Part shown: positions 8,264 to 16,479 of the stretch, in pieces
Layout: the number at the start of each line of letters is the position of its first letter
How positions within the stretch are numbered: the stretch's first letter is position 1
Origin: Pseudomonas capeferrum
Lineage (GTDB): Bacteria > Pseudomonadota > Gammaproteobacteria > Pseudomonadales > Pseudomonadaceae
DNA: 64,000 nt
Direction: 5' to 3'
NCBI RefSeq assembly: GCF_000731675.1
Contig: NZ_JMIT01000002.1
Location: forward strand, 347,456 to 411,455
The notes under the pieces: generated by a model
What the model was told of the DNA's origin: nothing
Seen by the model: only the letters and a program-made list of their open reading frames with translations
The model's database searches: none
Position numbers and translations under genes: made by a program

Positions 8264-9661
8264 TCAGTGTGCTGGGGGTCGCCCTGCGTATTTCAAGAAG
8301 GCCTGGGCGCGAGAATCCTGCCCGTAAGCGACATTGATGCGCAGCCAGGCGCTGGCGGCGCCCTGGTAATCGAAGGCGCTACCAGGGGTGAGCAGCACCG
8401 AATGCTCCAGCGCCAGTTGCTCGAGGCTGGCGAAGTCACGCCCCGGTACCCTGGCCCAGACGAACATGCCGCCATAGGGTTCACAGAACACCTCCCAGCC
8501 TGCTTGCTCCAGTTGCCCAAGCAGCTTGGCCATGTGCTGACCCAGGCGCAACCGCAGGCGTTGCACGCTTTTGCGGTAACTGCCGTTGGCCAGCATCTGC
8601 CCGACCACCTGCTCGGCAAACCGCGATGTGCCGATGCCGCTGACCATTTTCAGTTCAGCCAGCCGCGCCAGCAACAAGGGCTCGGCAACCAGGTAGCCGA
8701 CCCGCAACGAGCTGCTCAGGGTCTTGGAGAAGCTGGCCATGTAGATCACCCGCTGCTCGCTGTCCAGCGTGGCCAGGCGCGTTGCCGGGCCCTCCTGGAA
8801 GTCGGCGTAGATATCGTCTTCGATGATGCGCAGGTCGTGCTCGCGGGCCAGTTCCAGCAGGCGGTAGGCCACTTTGGGGGTGAGGCTGGTGCCCGTCGGG
8901 TTGTGGTACAGGCTGTTGATGAACAGGCATCGTGGGCGATGCTCCGCAAGCAAGCGCTCCAGCGCAGCCAAGTCTGGGCCCTCGGCCAGGCGCGGCACGG
9001 GCAACATGCGCACGTGGTGCTGGCGCAGCAGGTTGAACAGGTTGTAGTAACCGGGGTTTTCCACCAGCACCGTATCGCCTGGGCGCAGCAGCGTGCGTAC
9101 CAACAGGTCGAGGCCATGGCTGGCGCCCTGGGTAGTGAGGATGCGCTCCGGGCCGGCGGCGATATCCAGGCGCGCCAGGCGCTTGTGCAGTTGCTGGCGC
9201 AAGCTGGCCAGGCCCAGGGGTGGGCAGTAGTCGAGCAGGTCTTGCGGGTTGCCGCGGCTGACCAGGCGTACGGCCTGGGCCAGCTCGGTGGTGGCACGCC
9301 AGCTGTTGGGCAACCAGCCACAACCGAGCTTGAGCAGTTCGTCATGGCCCTCGCGAAATTGCCGCCAGTGACCATCGCCGGCCTCGCCCCAGGGCTGGCC
9401 ATCATCGGCCCCGCCCCCTGGTTTGCGCTCGGCGACGAAGAAACCGGTGCCGTGCCGCGCCTCCAGCCAGCCGCTGGCGACCAGGCGATCATAGGCCTCG
9501 ATCACACAAGACGCGCTGACCGCCTGGCTGTGCGCCAGTGCACGGATCGACGGCAGGCGCGCCCCGGGGCGCAGGCGCTGCTGGTCGATCCAGGTTTGCA
9601 GGTGGTCGGTGAGTTGTTGCACCAGGGGGGTGCTGCTGGAGCGGTTCAGGGAGAAGTGCAT
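8264..9661 (-). CDS. MocR/PdxR-type transcription regulator (GntR wHTH + aminotransferase fold)
   Basis: 465 residues. An N-terminal GntR-type winged helix (about residues 10-75, 'RLRPGARLPSIRALAHSQAV') is joined by a linker to a fold-type I aminotransferase domain (about 110-465) with the PLP-lysine segment 'YMASFSKTLSSSLRVGYL' and 'YHNPTGTSLTPK'. Such proteins use PLP as sensor cofactor and regulate adjacent genes. It is divergent from the MFS transporter at 9798 with 136 bases between the starts, which suggests that it controls the transporter and itself. The effector cannot be read from the sequence. Confidence 0.92.
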   Translation of the reverse strand: MHFSLNRSSSTPLVQQLTDHLQTWIDQQRLRPGARLPSIRALAHSQAVSASCVIEAYDRLVASGWLEARHGTGFFVAERKPGGGADDGQPWGEAGDGHWRQFREGHDELLKLGCGWLPNSWRATTELAQAVRLVSRGNPQDLLDYCPPLGLASLRQQLHKRLARLDIAAGPERILTTQGASHGLDLLVRTLLRPGDTVLVENPGYYNLFNLLRQHHVRMLPVPRLAEGPDLAALERLLAEHRPRCLFINSLYHNPTGTSLTPKVAYRLLELAREHDLRIIEDDIYADFQEGPATRLATLDSEQRVIYMASFSKTLSSSLRVGYLVAEPLLLARLAELKMVSGIGTSRFAEQVVGQMLANGSYRKSVQRLRLRLGQHMAKLLGQLEQAGWEVFCEPYGGMFVWARVPGRDFASLEQLALEHSVLLTPGSAFDYQGAASAWLRINVAYGQDSRAQAFLKYAGRPPAH

Positions 9662-9753
9662 GGTAAGTGTTCGCGGATTTTGAGCGAACAGTTAAGCATA
9701 AATGAGCGGTGGGTGTGTCTGGTTGCGGCGGCGGATAAAGGTCAGTGTGGGCA

Positions 9754-9771
9754 GGGCCTCTTCGCGGGGCA
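9754..9771. repeat. REP half-element in a divergent promoter region
   Basis: GGGCCTCTTCGCGGGGCA matches one end of the REP arms at 6085 and 6177 but has no partner arm nearby. It is unusual in lying upstream of a gene (the MFS transporter) within the region shared with the MocR regulator, rather than at gene 3' ends. Confidence 0.65.
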
Positions 9772-9797
9772 GATACATAAACTTCAGGATCCCACCC

Positions 9798-10967
9798 ATG
9801 CCCTGCGCCTCCACCCGATTAGCCTTCGCTCTGTGCCTGATCACTCTGGCGGTCAACCTCCAGGCCCCGCTCTATATCACCTACGCCGACCTCTCCGGGC
9901 AAGGCGCCGCCGCCACCGCAGTGGCCTTCTCCGGCTACGTGCTGGGCGTGCTGCCAGTGCTGCTGGCCCTGGGCGGGCTGGCCGACCGGGTCGGGCGCCG
10001 GCCGATGATAATCGCCGCGCTGCTGCTGTCGATGGTCGCCACCGTGCTGATGCTGCTGGCCCCCAGCCTGCAAACCCTCGGCCTGGCGCGGCTGTTCCTG
10101 GGCCTGGGCACCGGCCTGGCCTCGGCCACGGCCACCGCCTACATGAGCGAGCTGATGGGCAGCGACGGCAGCGGCCGCGCTGCCAACTGGGTTACCGCCA
10201 GCACCTCGCTGGGCTTTGGCCTGGGCGCGGCGCTTACCAGCCTGTTCCTGCTGCGCGGCCCAAGCCTGAGCCCTGGCAGCTTCCACCTGCAACTGCTGCT
10301 GGCCGTCGTTGCCCTGGTGCTGGTGTGGCGCCTGCCCGACCCACGCCCGGCACAACGCAGCGCCATGCTGCGCCTGCCGTACTACCCGCGTGGCAGCGTT
10401 GCCTATGGCCTGGCCATTCTGCTGGCCTGGGCCTGCGTGGGCCTAGTCATCGCCCTGCTGCCGGGGATCCTGCGCCAGCATGGCCTGAGCGCGTGGTCAG
10501 GGTTCTCGACCTTCTGTGTGATCAGTTGCGGCTTGTTGTTCCAGCCGATGGCCCGTCGCCTTTCGAGCCTCAAGGCCGCACTGCTGGGGCTGGTGATTTT
10601 GCCGTGCAGCTACGCGGTGCTGGCCTGGGGTGCCGACAGCGGGCAACTGGCTGCGGTCTTGCTGGGCGCCGTGGCGGCCAGCAGTGCGTGTTATGGGTTT
10701 ATCTACCTGGGCGGCCTGGCGGCGGTGAACCAACTGGCCGGCAGCGAGAAAACCCGAGCCAGTGCCGGGTTCTTCTTGCTGGCGTACCTGGGGTTCAGCT
10801 TGCCGGTGATCTTTACCGGGTTGCTCAGCGACCGGTTGGGCGCGCGGGTGGCCTTGCTGGTGTTTGGTGGGGTGCTGGTGCTGGGGTGTGTGCTGGTTGG
10901 CCTGGCACTTGTGGTGTCTGCCCGAGCAGCTTTGCCAGAAAAGCCGCTGGTGCAGGTACGCCACTGA
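9798..10967 (+). CDS. MFS transporter (probable drug or metabolite exporter)
   Basis: 389 residues with about 12 hydrophobic segments, the normal MFS size. The loop 2-3 signature reads 'GGLADRVGRRPMIIAALLLS'. ATG at 9798 (before 'PCASTRLAFALCLITLAVN') is preferred because AGGAT lies 8 bases upstream and TM1 begins at once; the frame extends to 9702 but that part is basic, unlike the family, and covers the REP fragment. Divergent pairing with a MocR regulator suggests regulated expression. The substrate is unknown. Confidence 0.88.
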   Translation: MPCASTRLAFALCLITLAVNLQAPLYITYADLSGQGAAATAVAFSGYVLGVLPVLLALGGLADRVGRRPMIIAALLLSMVATVLMLLAPSLQTLGLARLFLGLGTGLASATATAYMSELMGSDGSGRAANWVTASTSLGFGLGAALTSLFLLRGPSLSPGSFHLQLLLAVVALVLVWRLPDPRPAQRSAMLRLPYYPRGSVAYGLAILLAWACVGLVIALLPGILRQHGLSAWSGFSTFCVISCGLLFQPMARRLSSLKAALLGLVILPCSYAVLAWGADSGQLAAVLLGAVAASSACYGFIYLGGLAAVNQLAGSEKTRASAGFFLLAYLGFSLPVIFTGLLSDRLGARVALLVFGGVLVLGCVLVGLALVVSARAALPEKPLVQVRH

Positions 10968-10968
10968 T

Positions 10969-11085
10969 TGTAGGAGCGGCCTTGCGTCGCGAACGGGCTG
11001 CGTAGCGGCCCCGCGGTCTCAGCTTCGCCGCATAGATTGCTGGGGCCGCTACGCGCCCCTTTCGCGACGCAAGGCCGCTCCTACA
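10969..11085. repeat. Long inverted repeat of the second REP type
   Basis: TGTAGGAGCGGCCTTGCGTCGCGA at 10969-10992 is matched by its reverse complement at 11062-11085, with an inner pair CGTAGCGGCCCC (11001-11012) and GGGGCCGCTACG (11042-11053). The whole 117 bases could fold into one cruciform or hairpin. It separates the convergent MFS and SDR genes and probably serves as a 3' boundary for both. A degenerate relative lies at about 13060-13110 and a single fragment (TGTAGGAGCGGCCTG) at 61006-61020. Confidence 0.9.
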
Positions 11086-11102
11086 CCCACACACGCCGCA
11101 AG

Positions 11103-11864
11103 TCAGATCGCCGTCGCTCCGCCGTCCACAGTCAGGCTATGCCCGGTGGTGAAAGCCGCGCCATCGCTACACAGGTACAGCACCGCACCTGCAACTTCCT
11201 CGACCTTGCCGATGCGCCCCACCGGGTGCATCGCCGCTGCGAACTCGGCCTTGCGCGGGTCCGCCTCATACGCACGGCGGAACATGTCGGTGTCGATAAC
11301 CGCCGGGCACACCGCGTTCACCCGGATGCCTTTCTTGGCATATTCGATTGCCGCCGACTTGGTCAAGCCGATCACCGCGTGCTTTGACGCACTGTAGATG
11401 CTCATCTTCGGCGCCGCGCCCAACCCTGCCACCGATGCGGTATTGACGATCGCCCCACCGCCCTGGGCAACCAGCAGCGGCAGCTGGTACTTCATGCACA
11501 GCCACACACCCTTGACGTTGACGCCCATGATGGCGTCGAACTGCGCCTCGCTACCCTCAGCCAAACGGCCCTGCTCGATCTCGATGCCGGCATTGTTGTA
11601 GGCGTAGTCCAGCCGGCCATAGGCGGCTATCAGCCGTTCATGCAGCTGGCGCACATCGGCCTCCCGGGTCACGTCGCAGGCGATGAACATCGCATCGCCG
11701 CCCGCATCGTGGATCAGGCCCACCGTGGCTTCGCCGCCGACCGGGTCGAGGTCGGCCACCACCACTTTCAAGCCTTCACGGGCAAAAGCCAACGCCGTCG
11801 CCCGGCCAATACCCGCAGCGCCGCCGGTGACCAGGGCTACCTGGCCGGAAAAGGTCATGCTCAT
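11103..11864 (-). CDS. SDR-family NAD(P)-dependent oxidoreductase
   Basis: 253 residues, classical short-chain dehydrogenase. Rossmann glycine motif 'TGGAAGIGRATALAFA' at the N-terminus, Asp in 'VVADLD' after beta-2 (favouring NAD over NADP), 'NNAG' in 'YAYNNAGIE', catalytic Ser in 'NTASVAG' and Tyr-x3-Lys in 'YSASKHAVIG'. The substrate is unknown. It is divergent from the MDR-type reductase at 12048 across about 180 bases, and the two may be regulated together. Confidence 0.9.
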   Translation of the reverse strand: MSMTFSGQVALVTGGAAGIGRATALAFAREGLKVVVADLDPVGGEATVGLIHDAGGDAMFIACDVTREADVRQLHERLIAAYGRLDYAYNNAGIEIEQGRLAEGSEAQFDAIMGVNVKGVWLCMKYQLPLLVAQGGGAIVNTASVAGLGAAPKMSIYSASKHAVIGLTKSAAIEYAKKGIRVNAVCPAVIDTDMFRRAYEADPRKAEFAAAMHPVGRIGKVEEVAGAVLYLCSDGAAFTTGHSLTVDGGATAI

Positions 11865-12047
11865 CGTTTGCTCCTGACGCGGCCATTTGTGATATCGCAG
11901 CCAAGCATAGTCAGCGCCCAGCCAAGCTGGGCAGCATCATCAGGCCAACGGTTGGTCTACCATGCTTACCAGTGATGTTACCCACCTGGTTGCATCAGCA
12001 AGGTAGATTGAATGCACTTCACCTTCCACTGCCCACAAGGACCCGAC

Positions 12048-13049
12048 ATGACCCAGACCAACCGCCGCTTCCTGCTCGCCAAACGCCCGGTCGGCGCCGT
12101 GCGCCGTGACGACTTCAGCTTCGAGCAAGTGCCCGCCGAACAGCCCGGCGAAGGCCAGGTCCTGGTGCACAACCTGTACCTGTCCCTCGACCCCGCCATG
12201 CGCGGCTGGATGAACGAAGGCAAGTCCTACATTCCCCCAGTGGGCCTCGGCCAGGTAATGCGCGCCCTCGGCGTCGGCGAAGTGGTGGTCTCGAACCACC
12301 CCGACTACAAGCCCGGCGACCACGTCAGCGGCGCGCTCGGCGTACAGGACTACTTCACCGGCGAGCCCCAAGGCCTGCACAAGATTGACCCCAGCCTCGC
12401 GCCCCTGCCCCGCTACCTCTCGGCCTTGGGCATGACCGGCATGACCGCCTACTTCGCCCTGCTCGAAGTCGGCCAGCCCAAGGCTGGTGACACCGTGGTC
12501 ATCTCGGGCGCCGCCGGTGCGGTGGGCAGCATCGTCGGGCAGATCGCCAAGCTCAAAGGCTGCCACGTAATCGGCATCGCCGGCGGCGCCGAAAAATGCC
12601 AATACCTCAAGGACGAGCTGGGCTTCGATGGTGTCATCGACTACAAGGACGAAGACGTGCTCGCCGGCCTCAAGCGCGAATGCCCCAAAGGCGTAGACGT
12701 TTACTTCGACAACGTCGGTGGCGAGATCCTCGACGCCGTGCTCACCCGCATCAACCTCAAGGCCCGCATCGTCATCTGTGGCGCCATCAGCCAGTACAAC
12801 AACAAGGAAGCCGTCAAAGGCCCGGCCAACTACCTGTCGCTGCTGGTGAACCGTGCGCGCATGGAAGGCTTTGTGGTGTTCGACCATGCCAAGGACTATG
12901 GCAAGGCCGCGCAGGAGATCGCCGGCTGGCTGGCCAGTGGCAAGGTGAAGAGCAAGGAAGATGTGGTGGAAGGGTTGGATACCTTCCCAGAGACGCTGCT
13001 CAAGCTGTTCAGCGGGGAGAATTTTGGCAAGCTGGTGTTGAAGGTCTAA
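12048..13049 (+). CDS. MDR-superfamily NADP-dependent oxidoreductase (2-alkenal/curcumin reductase-like)
   Basis: 333 residues. Zinc-free medium-chain reductase: 'LYLSLDPAMRGWM' near residue 45 and the cofactor loop 'ISGAAGAVGSIVGQIAKLKG' in the middle are typical of the leukotriene B4 dehydrogenase / YncB-CurA branch that reduces alpha,beta-unsaturated ketones and aldehydes with NADPH. ATG at 12048 is preferred over 12012 because AAGGA precedes it and the family begins at 'MTQTNRRFLLA'. It is followed by a degenerate REP sequence and then a bidirectional terminator shared with pyrF. Confidence 0.88.
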   Translation: MTQTNRRFLLAKRPVGAVRRDDFSFEQVPAEQPGEGQVLVHNLYLSLDPAMRGWMNEGKSYIPPVGLGQVMRALGVGEVVVSNHPDYKPGDHVSGALGVQDYFTGEPQGLHKIDPSLAPLPRYLSALGMTGMTAYFALLEVGQPKAGDTVVISGAAGAVGSIVGQIAKLKGCHVIGIAGGAEKCQYLKDELGFDGVIDYKDEDVLAGLKRECPKGVDVYFDNVGGEILDAVLTRINLKARIVICGAISQYNNKEAVKGPANYLSLLVNRARMEGFVVFDHAKDYGKAAQEIAGWLASGKVKSKEDVVEGLDTFPETLLKLFSGENFGKLVLKV

Positions 13050-13059
13050 CCCCTGTAGG

Positions 13060-13110
13060 CGCGGCCTTGCCGGGGCGCCGGACCGGTCGGAAAGGGCTGC
13101 GCAGCAGCCC
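13060..13110. repeat. Degenerate REP-like sequence
   Basis: Downstream of the reductase stop, TGTAGGCGCGGCCTTGCCGGGG resembles the start of the 10969 repeat with substitutions, followed by a short GGGCTGC-GCAGCCC palindrome at 13094-13110. It looks like a decayed copy. Confidence 0.5.
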
Positions 13111-13140
13111 CAGCACTCTCGGCATCAGCCGTATATGAAA

Positions 13141-13170
13141 AAGGCCAACACGCGCGTGTTGGCCTTTTTT
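13141..13170. terminator. Bidirectional intrinsic terminator between the reductase gene and pyrF
   Basis: AAGGCCAACACGC/GCGTGTTGGCCTT forms a perfect hairpin of up to 13 bp with a T6 tail on the plus strand and, because an A-run precedes it, a T-tail on the minus strand as well. It lies between the 3' ends of the convergent reductase and pyrF genes. Confidence 0.92.
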
Positions 13171-13184
13171 ATCAACGCGGGTGT

Positions 13185-13886
13185 TTACCCTCGAATCTCC
13201 GCCACCACCGCAGCCAGCGCCTGCGCCGGGTCTGCGGCCTGGCTGATCGGCCGGCCAATCACCAGATAGTCCGAACCTGCATCCAGTGCCTGGCGCGGAG
13301 TGAGGATACGGCGCTGATCATCCTGGGCGCTGCCGGCCGGGCGGATACCCGGGGTCACCAGTTGCAGCAGCGGGTGCGCAGCCTTCAGCGCCGGTGCTTC
13401 CAGCGCGGAGCACACCAGGCCGTCCATACCCGCCTTCTCGGCCAGCGCCGCCAGGCGCAGTACCTGCTCCTGCGGGTCGACATCCAGGCCAATACCGGCC
13501 AGGTCTTCACGTTCCATGCTGGTCAGCACGGTCACGCCAATCAGCAATGGCTGGGGGCCACTGCGCTTGGCCAACTCTTCACGGCAAGCCGACATCATGC
13601 GCAGGCCACCGGAGCAATGTACGTTGACCATCCACACCCCCATCTCGGCGGCGGCCTTGACCGCCATTGCCGTGGTGTTGGGGATATCGTGGAACTTGAG
13701 GTCGAGAAACACTTCGAAGCCCTTGGCACATAGGGTCTCGACGATGCCGGAGGCACTGCTGGTGAACAGTTCCTTGCCCACCTTTACCCGGCACAGCGCA
13801 GGGTCGAGCTGGTCAGCCAGCTTCAGAGCGGCCTCACGGGTAGGGAAATCGAGGGCGACGATCAGGGGCGTCTGGCAGGCGGACAT
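13185..13886 (-). CDS. pyrF: Orotidine 5'-phosphate decarboxylase
   Basis: 233 residues, the usual bacterial length. It decarboxylates OMP to UMP, the last step of de novo pyrimidine synthesis. The catalytic Lys-Asp array is seen in '[12 protein letters not shown]', with '[15 protein letters not shown]' at the N-terminus and '[17 protein letters not shown]' as the phosphate-loop region. The start at 13886 (before '[13 protein letters not shown]') is chosen because the 61 residues further upstream in the frame have no family match. It is divergent from the DUF2897 gene at 14069 and ends at a shared terminator. Confidence 0.95.
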   Translation of the reverse strand: MSACQTPLIVALDFPTREAALKLADQLDPALCRVKVGKELFTSSASGIVETLCAKGFEVFLDLKFHDIPNTTAMAVKAAAEMGVWMVNVHCSGGLRMMSACREELAKRSGPQPLLIGVTVLTSMEREDLAGIGLDVDPQEQVLRLAALAEKAGMDGLVCSALEAPALKAAHPLLQLVTPGIRPAGSAQDDQRRILTPRQALDAGSDYLVIGRPISQAADPAQALAAVVAEIRG

Positions 13887-13967
13887 GGTCAGGGTCTCTT
13901 GGCAAGTCGAAAACGGCGCGCATTGTAAACGAAGTGGCGCAGGCTTTGGGGGCCGCGGGTCATGGAA

Positions 13968-13996
13968 TTGGCCCTGCGGTGCACGGCTCCTATAAT
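13968..13996 (+). promoter_or_regulatory. Sigma-70 promoter for the DUF2897 gene
   Basis: TTGGCC at 13968-13973, a 17-base spacer, and a consensus TATAAT at 13991-13996, followed 73 bases later by the ATG at 14069. Spacing is ideal and the -10 is perfect. Confidence 0.75.
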
Positions 13997-14068
13997 TGAA
14001 CCAAAGGATCCGGCAATTGCTCAACATGCGTACAAGCGCCGCCCACTGACGATCAAAGGAGAACGACA

Positions 14069-14236
14069 ATGCCCTGGTATGCCTGGCTGATACTCATCTT
14101 AGCCCTCGGCTCGATTGTCGGCGGCTTGATGATGCTGCGAGATACAGCGAAAAAACTGCCGCTGACCGACGACCAGCTGCGCAAGGTGCACGAGCGCAAT
14201 GCCGAGGCGGATGCCAAGGATTCGCAGGACCGCTAG
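14069..14236 (+). CDS. Small membrane protein, DUF2897 family
   Basis: 55 residues: '[19 protein letters not shown]' is one membrane helix, followed by a short charged tail with '[19 protein letters not shown]' and an acidic end. Length, the single N-terminal helix and the charged tail fit the DUF2897 family of small gammaproteobacterial membrane proteins of unknown function. AAAGGAGAA at 14056-14064 is a strong ribosome-binding site, and a consensus promoter lies upstream. It is divergent from pyrF and converges on comEA. Confidence 0.85.
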   Translation: MPWYAWLILILALGSIVGGLMMLRDTAKKLPLTDDQLRKVHERNAEADAKDSQDR

Positions 14237-14316
14237 CCACTGTTGCCAGCCCCAGTCCTCCCCTGGCGGGAGCACCTTGCTTGCCCCGCAATTAAGCAGG
14301 GCAAGCCCCCCTTCGC

Positions 14317-14652
14317 TTACTCCACCATCACCTTGTCGCGATTACGCTCCAACAACGCGCTACCGACACCCCTGATCTCCAAAAGCTCATCCACCGAGGC
14401 GAACGGACCATGGGTCTCCCGGTAGGCAACGATGGCCTCAGCCTTGGCCTTGCCAATCCCGTTGAGCTCTTTTTGCAGGGTAGCGGCATCAGCCTTGTTC
14501 AGATCCACCCGCAACGGCTGCGCCGCCACATGGCTGACCACTGGCACTGGGTCTGGTACCGCAGTGGTAGTCGCGGGAGCGGCGCTGAGGGTAAAGGACA
14601 GGCTGGCGAACAGCGGCAGCAGCAGGTAGGACAGTACGGTATTACGCATCAT
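14317..14652 (-). CDS. ComEA-family helix-hairpin-helix DNA-binding protein, exported
   Basis: 111 residues. A Sec signal peptide ('LSYLLLPLFASLSFTLSAAP', cleavage likely after Ala-Ala/Pro near residue 25) is followed by a short Pro/Val linker and a ComEA helix-hairpin-helix pair: 'VDLNKADAATLQKELNGIGK' and 'ELLEIRGVGSALLERNRDK'. ComEA proteins bind incoming double-stranded DNA in the periplasm of competent cells; in Pseudomonas the role is not established. The start at 14652 (Met-Met-Arg-Asn) is chosen for the signal peptide; the frame extends to 14742. It is the last core gene before the polysaccharide island. Confidence 0.88.
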   Translation of the reverse strand: MMRNTVLSYLLLPLFASLSFTLSAAPATTTAVPDPVPVVSHVAAQPLRVDLNKADAATLQKELNGIGKAKAEAIVAYRETHGPFASVDELLEIRGVGSALLERNRDKVMVE

Positions 14653-15336
14653 GAATATTCCTTGGGTTGGTCTAATCGAACAGCCGTTTTCCTGTGGCTG
14701 CGCAATCAACCCTAGCGGTTCGCCTGATTTCGCAACAGGCACTCACCCCAGCGAATCGTTACCGAATCGAACAGCAAGAAAACCAACTTCACGCCCCCAG
14801 AAATAATGGCGCAATGCCATGTTTCGCGCTAACTTCATGAACTAGTTGAGATAGACGATGGCGTTTAGGTGAATTCCCGTTTAACCTGCGTTTCATTCAG
14901 ACCAAACGCTGTTGCTTTTCCTACAAGCCTTGCTGGATATGGCCCCTACCCGCTCGTCGCGAACTCTCGCCACATCGTCTCTATTGGCATGATGCCTGAA
15001 TAACATCAAACAATCGTTTTTGTTGATTGCTCCGAGAAAAATCGGATCCGATATTTCGATGTCAATAAGCATTTCCCCTGAATCAGGGGAAAAAAACGTG
15101 CCAGACGGGATGTCATTCTGATGACTAAGTGATAAATTTGCGGCCATTGGACAACCGCTGTGCTTGAAGGATCCGAGCAAGATGAATTTTTTTTCACACC
15201 CCCCACTGGAACCGCTCGCTTCCTCGTACGCGGTGCCAGCCAGGCCAACCCCCCCGGCCGACTTGCACAACCCCTGAGTTTCACAGCCCTAGCCCAGTAA
15301 CAACCGCCTTCACTCAACACAAAGAAGACCGTCGCC
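14653..15336. promoter_or_regulatory. 684-base non-coding leader of the polysaccharide island, with two perfect palindromes
   Basis: No convincing gene. Two minus-strand frames here (14893-15270 and 15006-15500) have no recognisable motifs and one runs into wecB. Visible structure: ATCGGATCCGAT (15041-15052), a 12-base perfect palindrome, and TTTCCCCTGA-A-TCAGGGGAAA (15072-15092), a perfect 10-bp inverted repeat with a one-base centre. These are 20 bases apart and 245-296 bases upstream of the wecB start, so they may be operators or a leader structure. I do not find a JUMPstart/ops sequence. The DNA is AT-richer than the genes on either side. Confidence 0.45.
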
Positions 15337-16479
15337 GTGTCCCTCAAGACCCTCATCGTATTTGGCACCCGCCCAGAAGCCATCAAAATGGCACCTCTGG
15401 CCCTCAACCTTGACCAGGACGACCGTTTCGAGTCCCGTGTCTGCGTTACTGGCCAGCACCGCCAGATGCTTGACCAGGTACTGGAGCTGTTCGAGATCAC
15501 GCCCGATTACGACCTGAACATCATGAAGCCAGGCCAGGACCTGACAGACGTGACCACGGCCATTCTGCAGGGGCTCAAGCCCGTACTGGCCGAGTTCAAG
15601 CCGGATGTGGTACTGGTCCACGGCGACACCGCAACGACCCTGGCGACCAGCCTGGCGGCCTACTACCAGCAAATCCCGATCGCCCACGTCGAAGCTGGCC
15701 TGCGCACCAACAACCTGTATTCGCCGTGGCCTGAAGAGGGCAACCGTCGCCTGACCGGCACGCTTGCAGCGCTGCACTTCGCGCCGACTTCGACCTCGCG
15801 TGACAACCTGCTCAAGGAAGGCACCGACGCCGCGACCATCTACACCACCGGCAACACCGTGATCGACGCGCTGCTGGAAGTGGTTCGCAAGCTGGAAAGC
15901 CCAGCGCTGAAGAGCCACTTCGAAAGCCAGTTCGACTTCCTCGACGCCAACCGCCGCATGGTGCTGGTCACCGGCCACCGCCGCGAAAACTTCGGCGATG
16001 GCTTCGAGCGCATCTGCCAGGCCCTGGTGCAGACCGCTCGCCAGTTCCCGGATGTGGACGTGGTGTACCCGGTGCACCTCAACCCCAACGTGCGCGAGCC
16101 GGTGAACCGCCTGCTGGCCGGGGTCAGCAACATCCACCTGATCGAGCCGCTCGACTACCTGCCGTTCGTCTACCTGATGAGCCGCTCGTACCTGATCCTC
16201 ACCGACTCCGGTGGCATCCAGGAAGAAGCCCCAGCCCTCGGCAAGCCGGTACTGGTCATGCGTGACACCACCGAGCGCCCGGAAGCGGTCGCGGCTGGCA
16301 CCGTCAAACTGGTTGGCACCGACGTCGACTCGATCCAGCAACACCTGGTGCAACTGCTCACCGATGAAGCGACCTATCGCGAGATGAGCGTGGCCCACAA
16401 CCCCTACGGCGACGGAAAAGCGTGCGCGCGAATCCTCGATGCCCTTTCCGTATTCTCTAACTCCAAGGACGCAGCATGA
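15337..16479 (+). CDS. wecB: UDP-N-acetylglucosamine 2-epimerase (non-hydrolysing)
   Basis: 380 residues. It interconverts UDP-GlcNAc and UDP-ManNAc. Family motifs: '[14 protein letters not shown]' at the start, 'VHGDTATT', 'HVEAGLRT', '[14 protein letters not shown]' and '[19 protein letters not shown]'. The start is a GTG with a weak AAGAAG site, and no better start is seen. It overlaps wecC by 4 bases (ATGA), so the two are translationally coupled, and together they supply UDP-ManNAcA. Its sequence differs clearly from the second 2-epimerase at 46793, which belongs to the L-sugar branch. First gene of the island operon. Confidence 0.95.
   Translation: MSLKTLIVFGTRPEAIKMAPLALNLDQDDRFESRVCVTGQHRQMLDQVLELFEITPDYDLNIMKPGQDLTDVTTAILQGLKPVLAEFKPDVVLVHGDTATTLATSLAAYYQQIPIAHVEAGLRTNNLYSPWPEEGNRRLTGTLAALHFAPTSTSRDNLLKEGTDAATIYTTGNTVIDALLEVVRKLESPALKSHFESQFDFLDANRRMVLVTGHRRENFGDGFERICQALVQTARQFPDVDVVYPVHLNPNVREPVNRLLAGVSNIHLIEPLDYLPFVYLMSRSYLILTDSGGIQEEAPALGKPVLVMRDTTERPEAVAAGTVKLVGTDVDSIQQHLVQLLTDEATYREMSVAHNPYGDGKACARILDALSVFSNSKDAA

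Noticed and set aside
8249..11005. 918-codon plus-strand open frame
   Set aside because: It is antisense to the well-supported MocR gene and out of frame with the MFS gene; a high-GC shadow without motifs.
15181..15200. T8 tract after 'GATGAATT' as an intrinsic terminator
   Set aside because: No adequate GC-rich stem immediately precedes the T-run on the plus strand.
14653..15336. JUMPstart/ops (RfaH) element upstream of the glycan operon
   Set aside because: No GGCGGTAGC-like core found on either strand in this leader.
14893..15500. Minus-strand genes upstream of wecB
   Set aside because: Two overlapping frames with no motifs, no clear start sites and one running into wecB.
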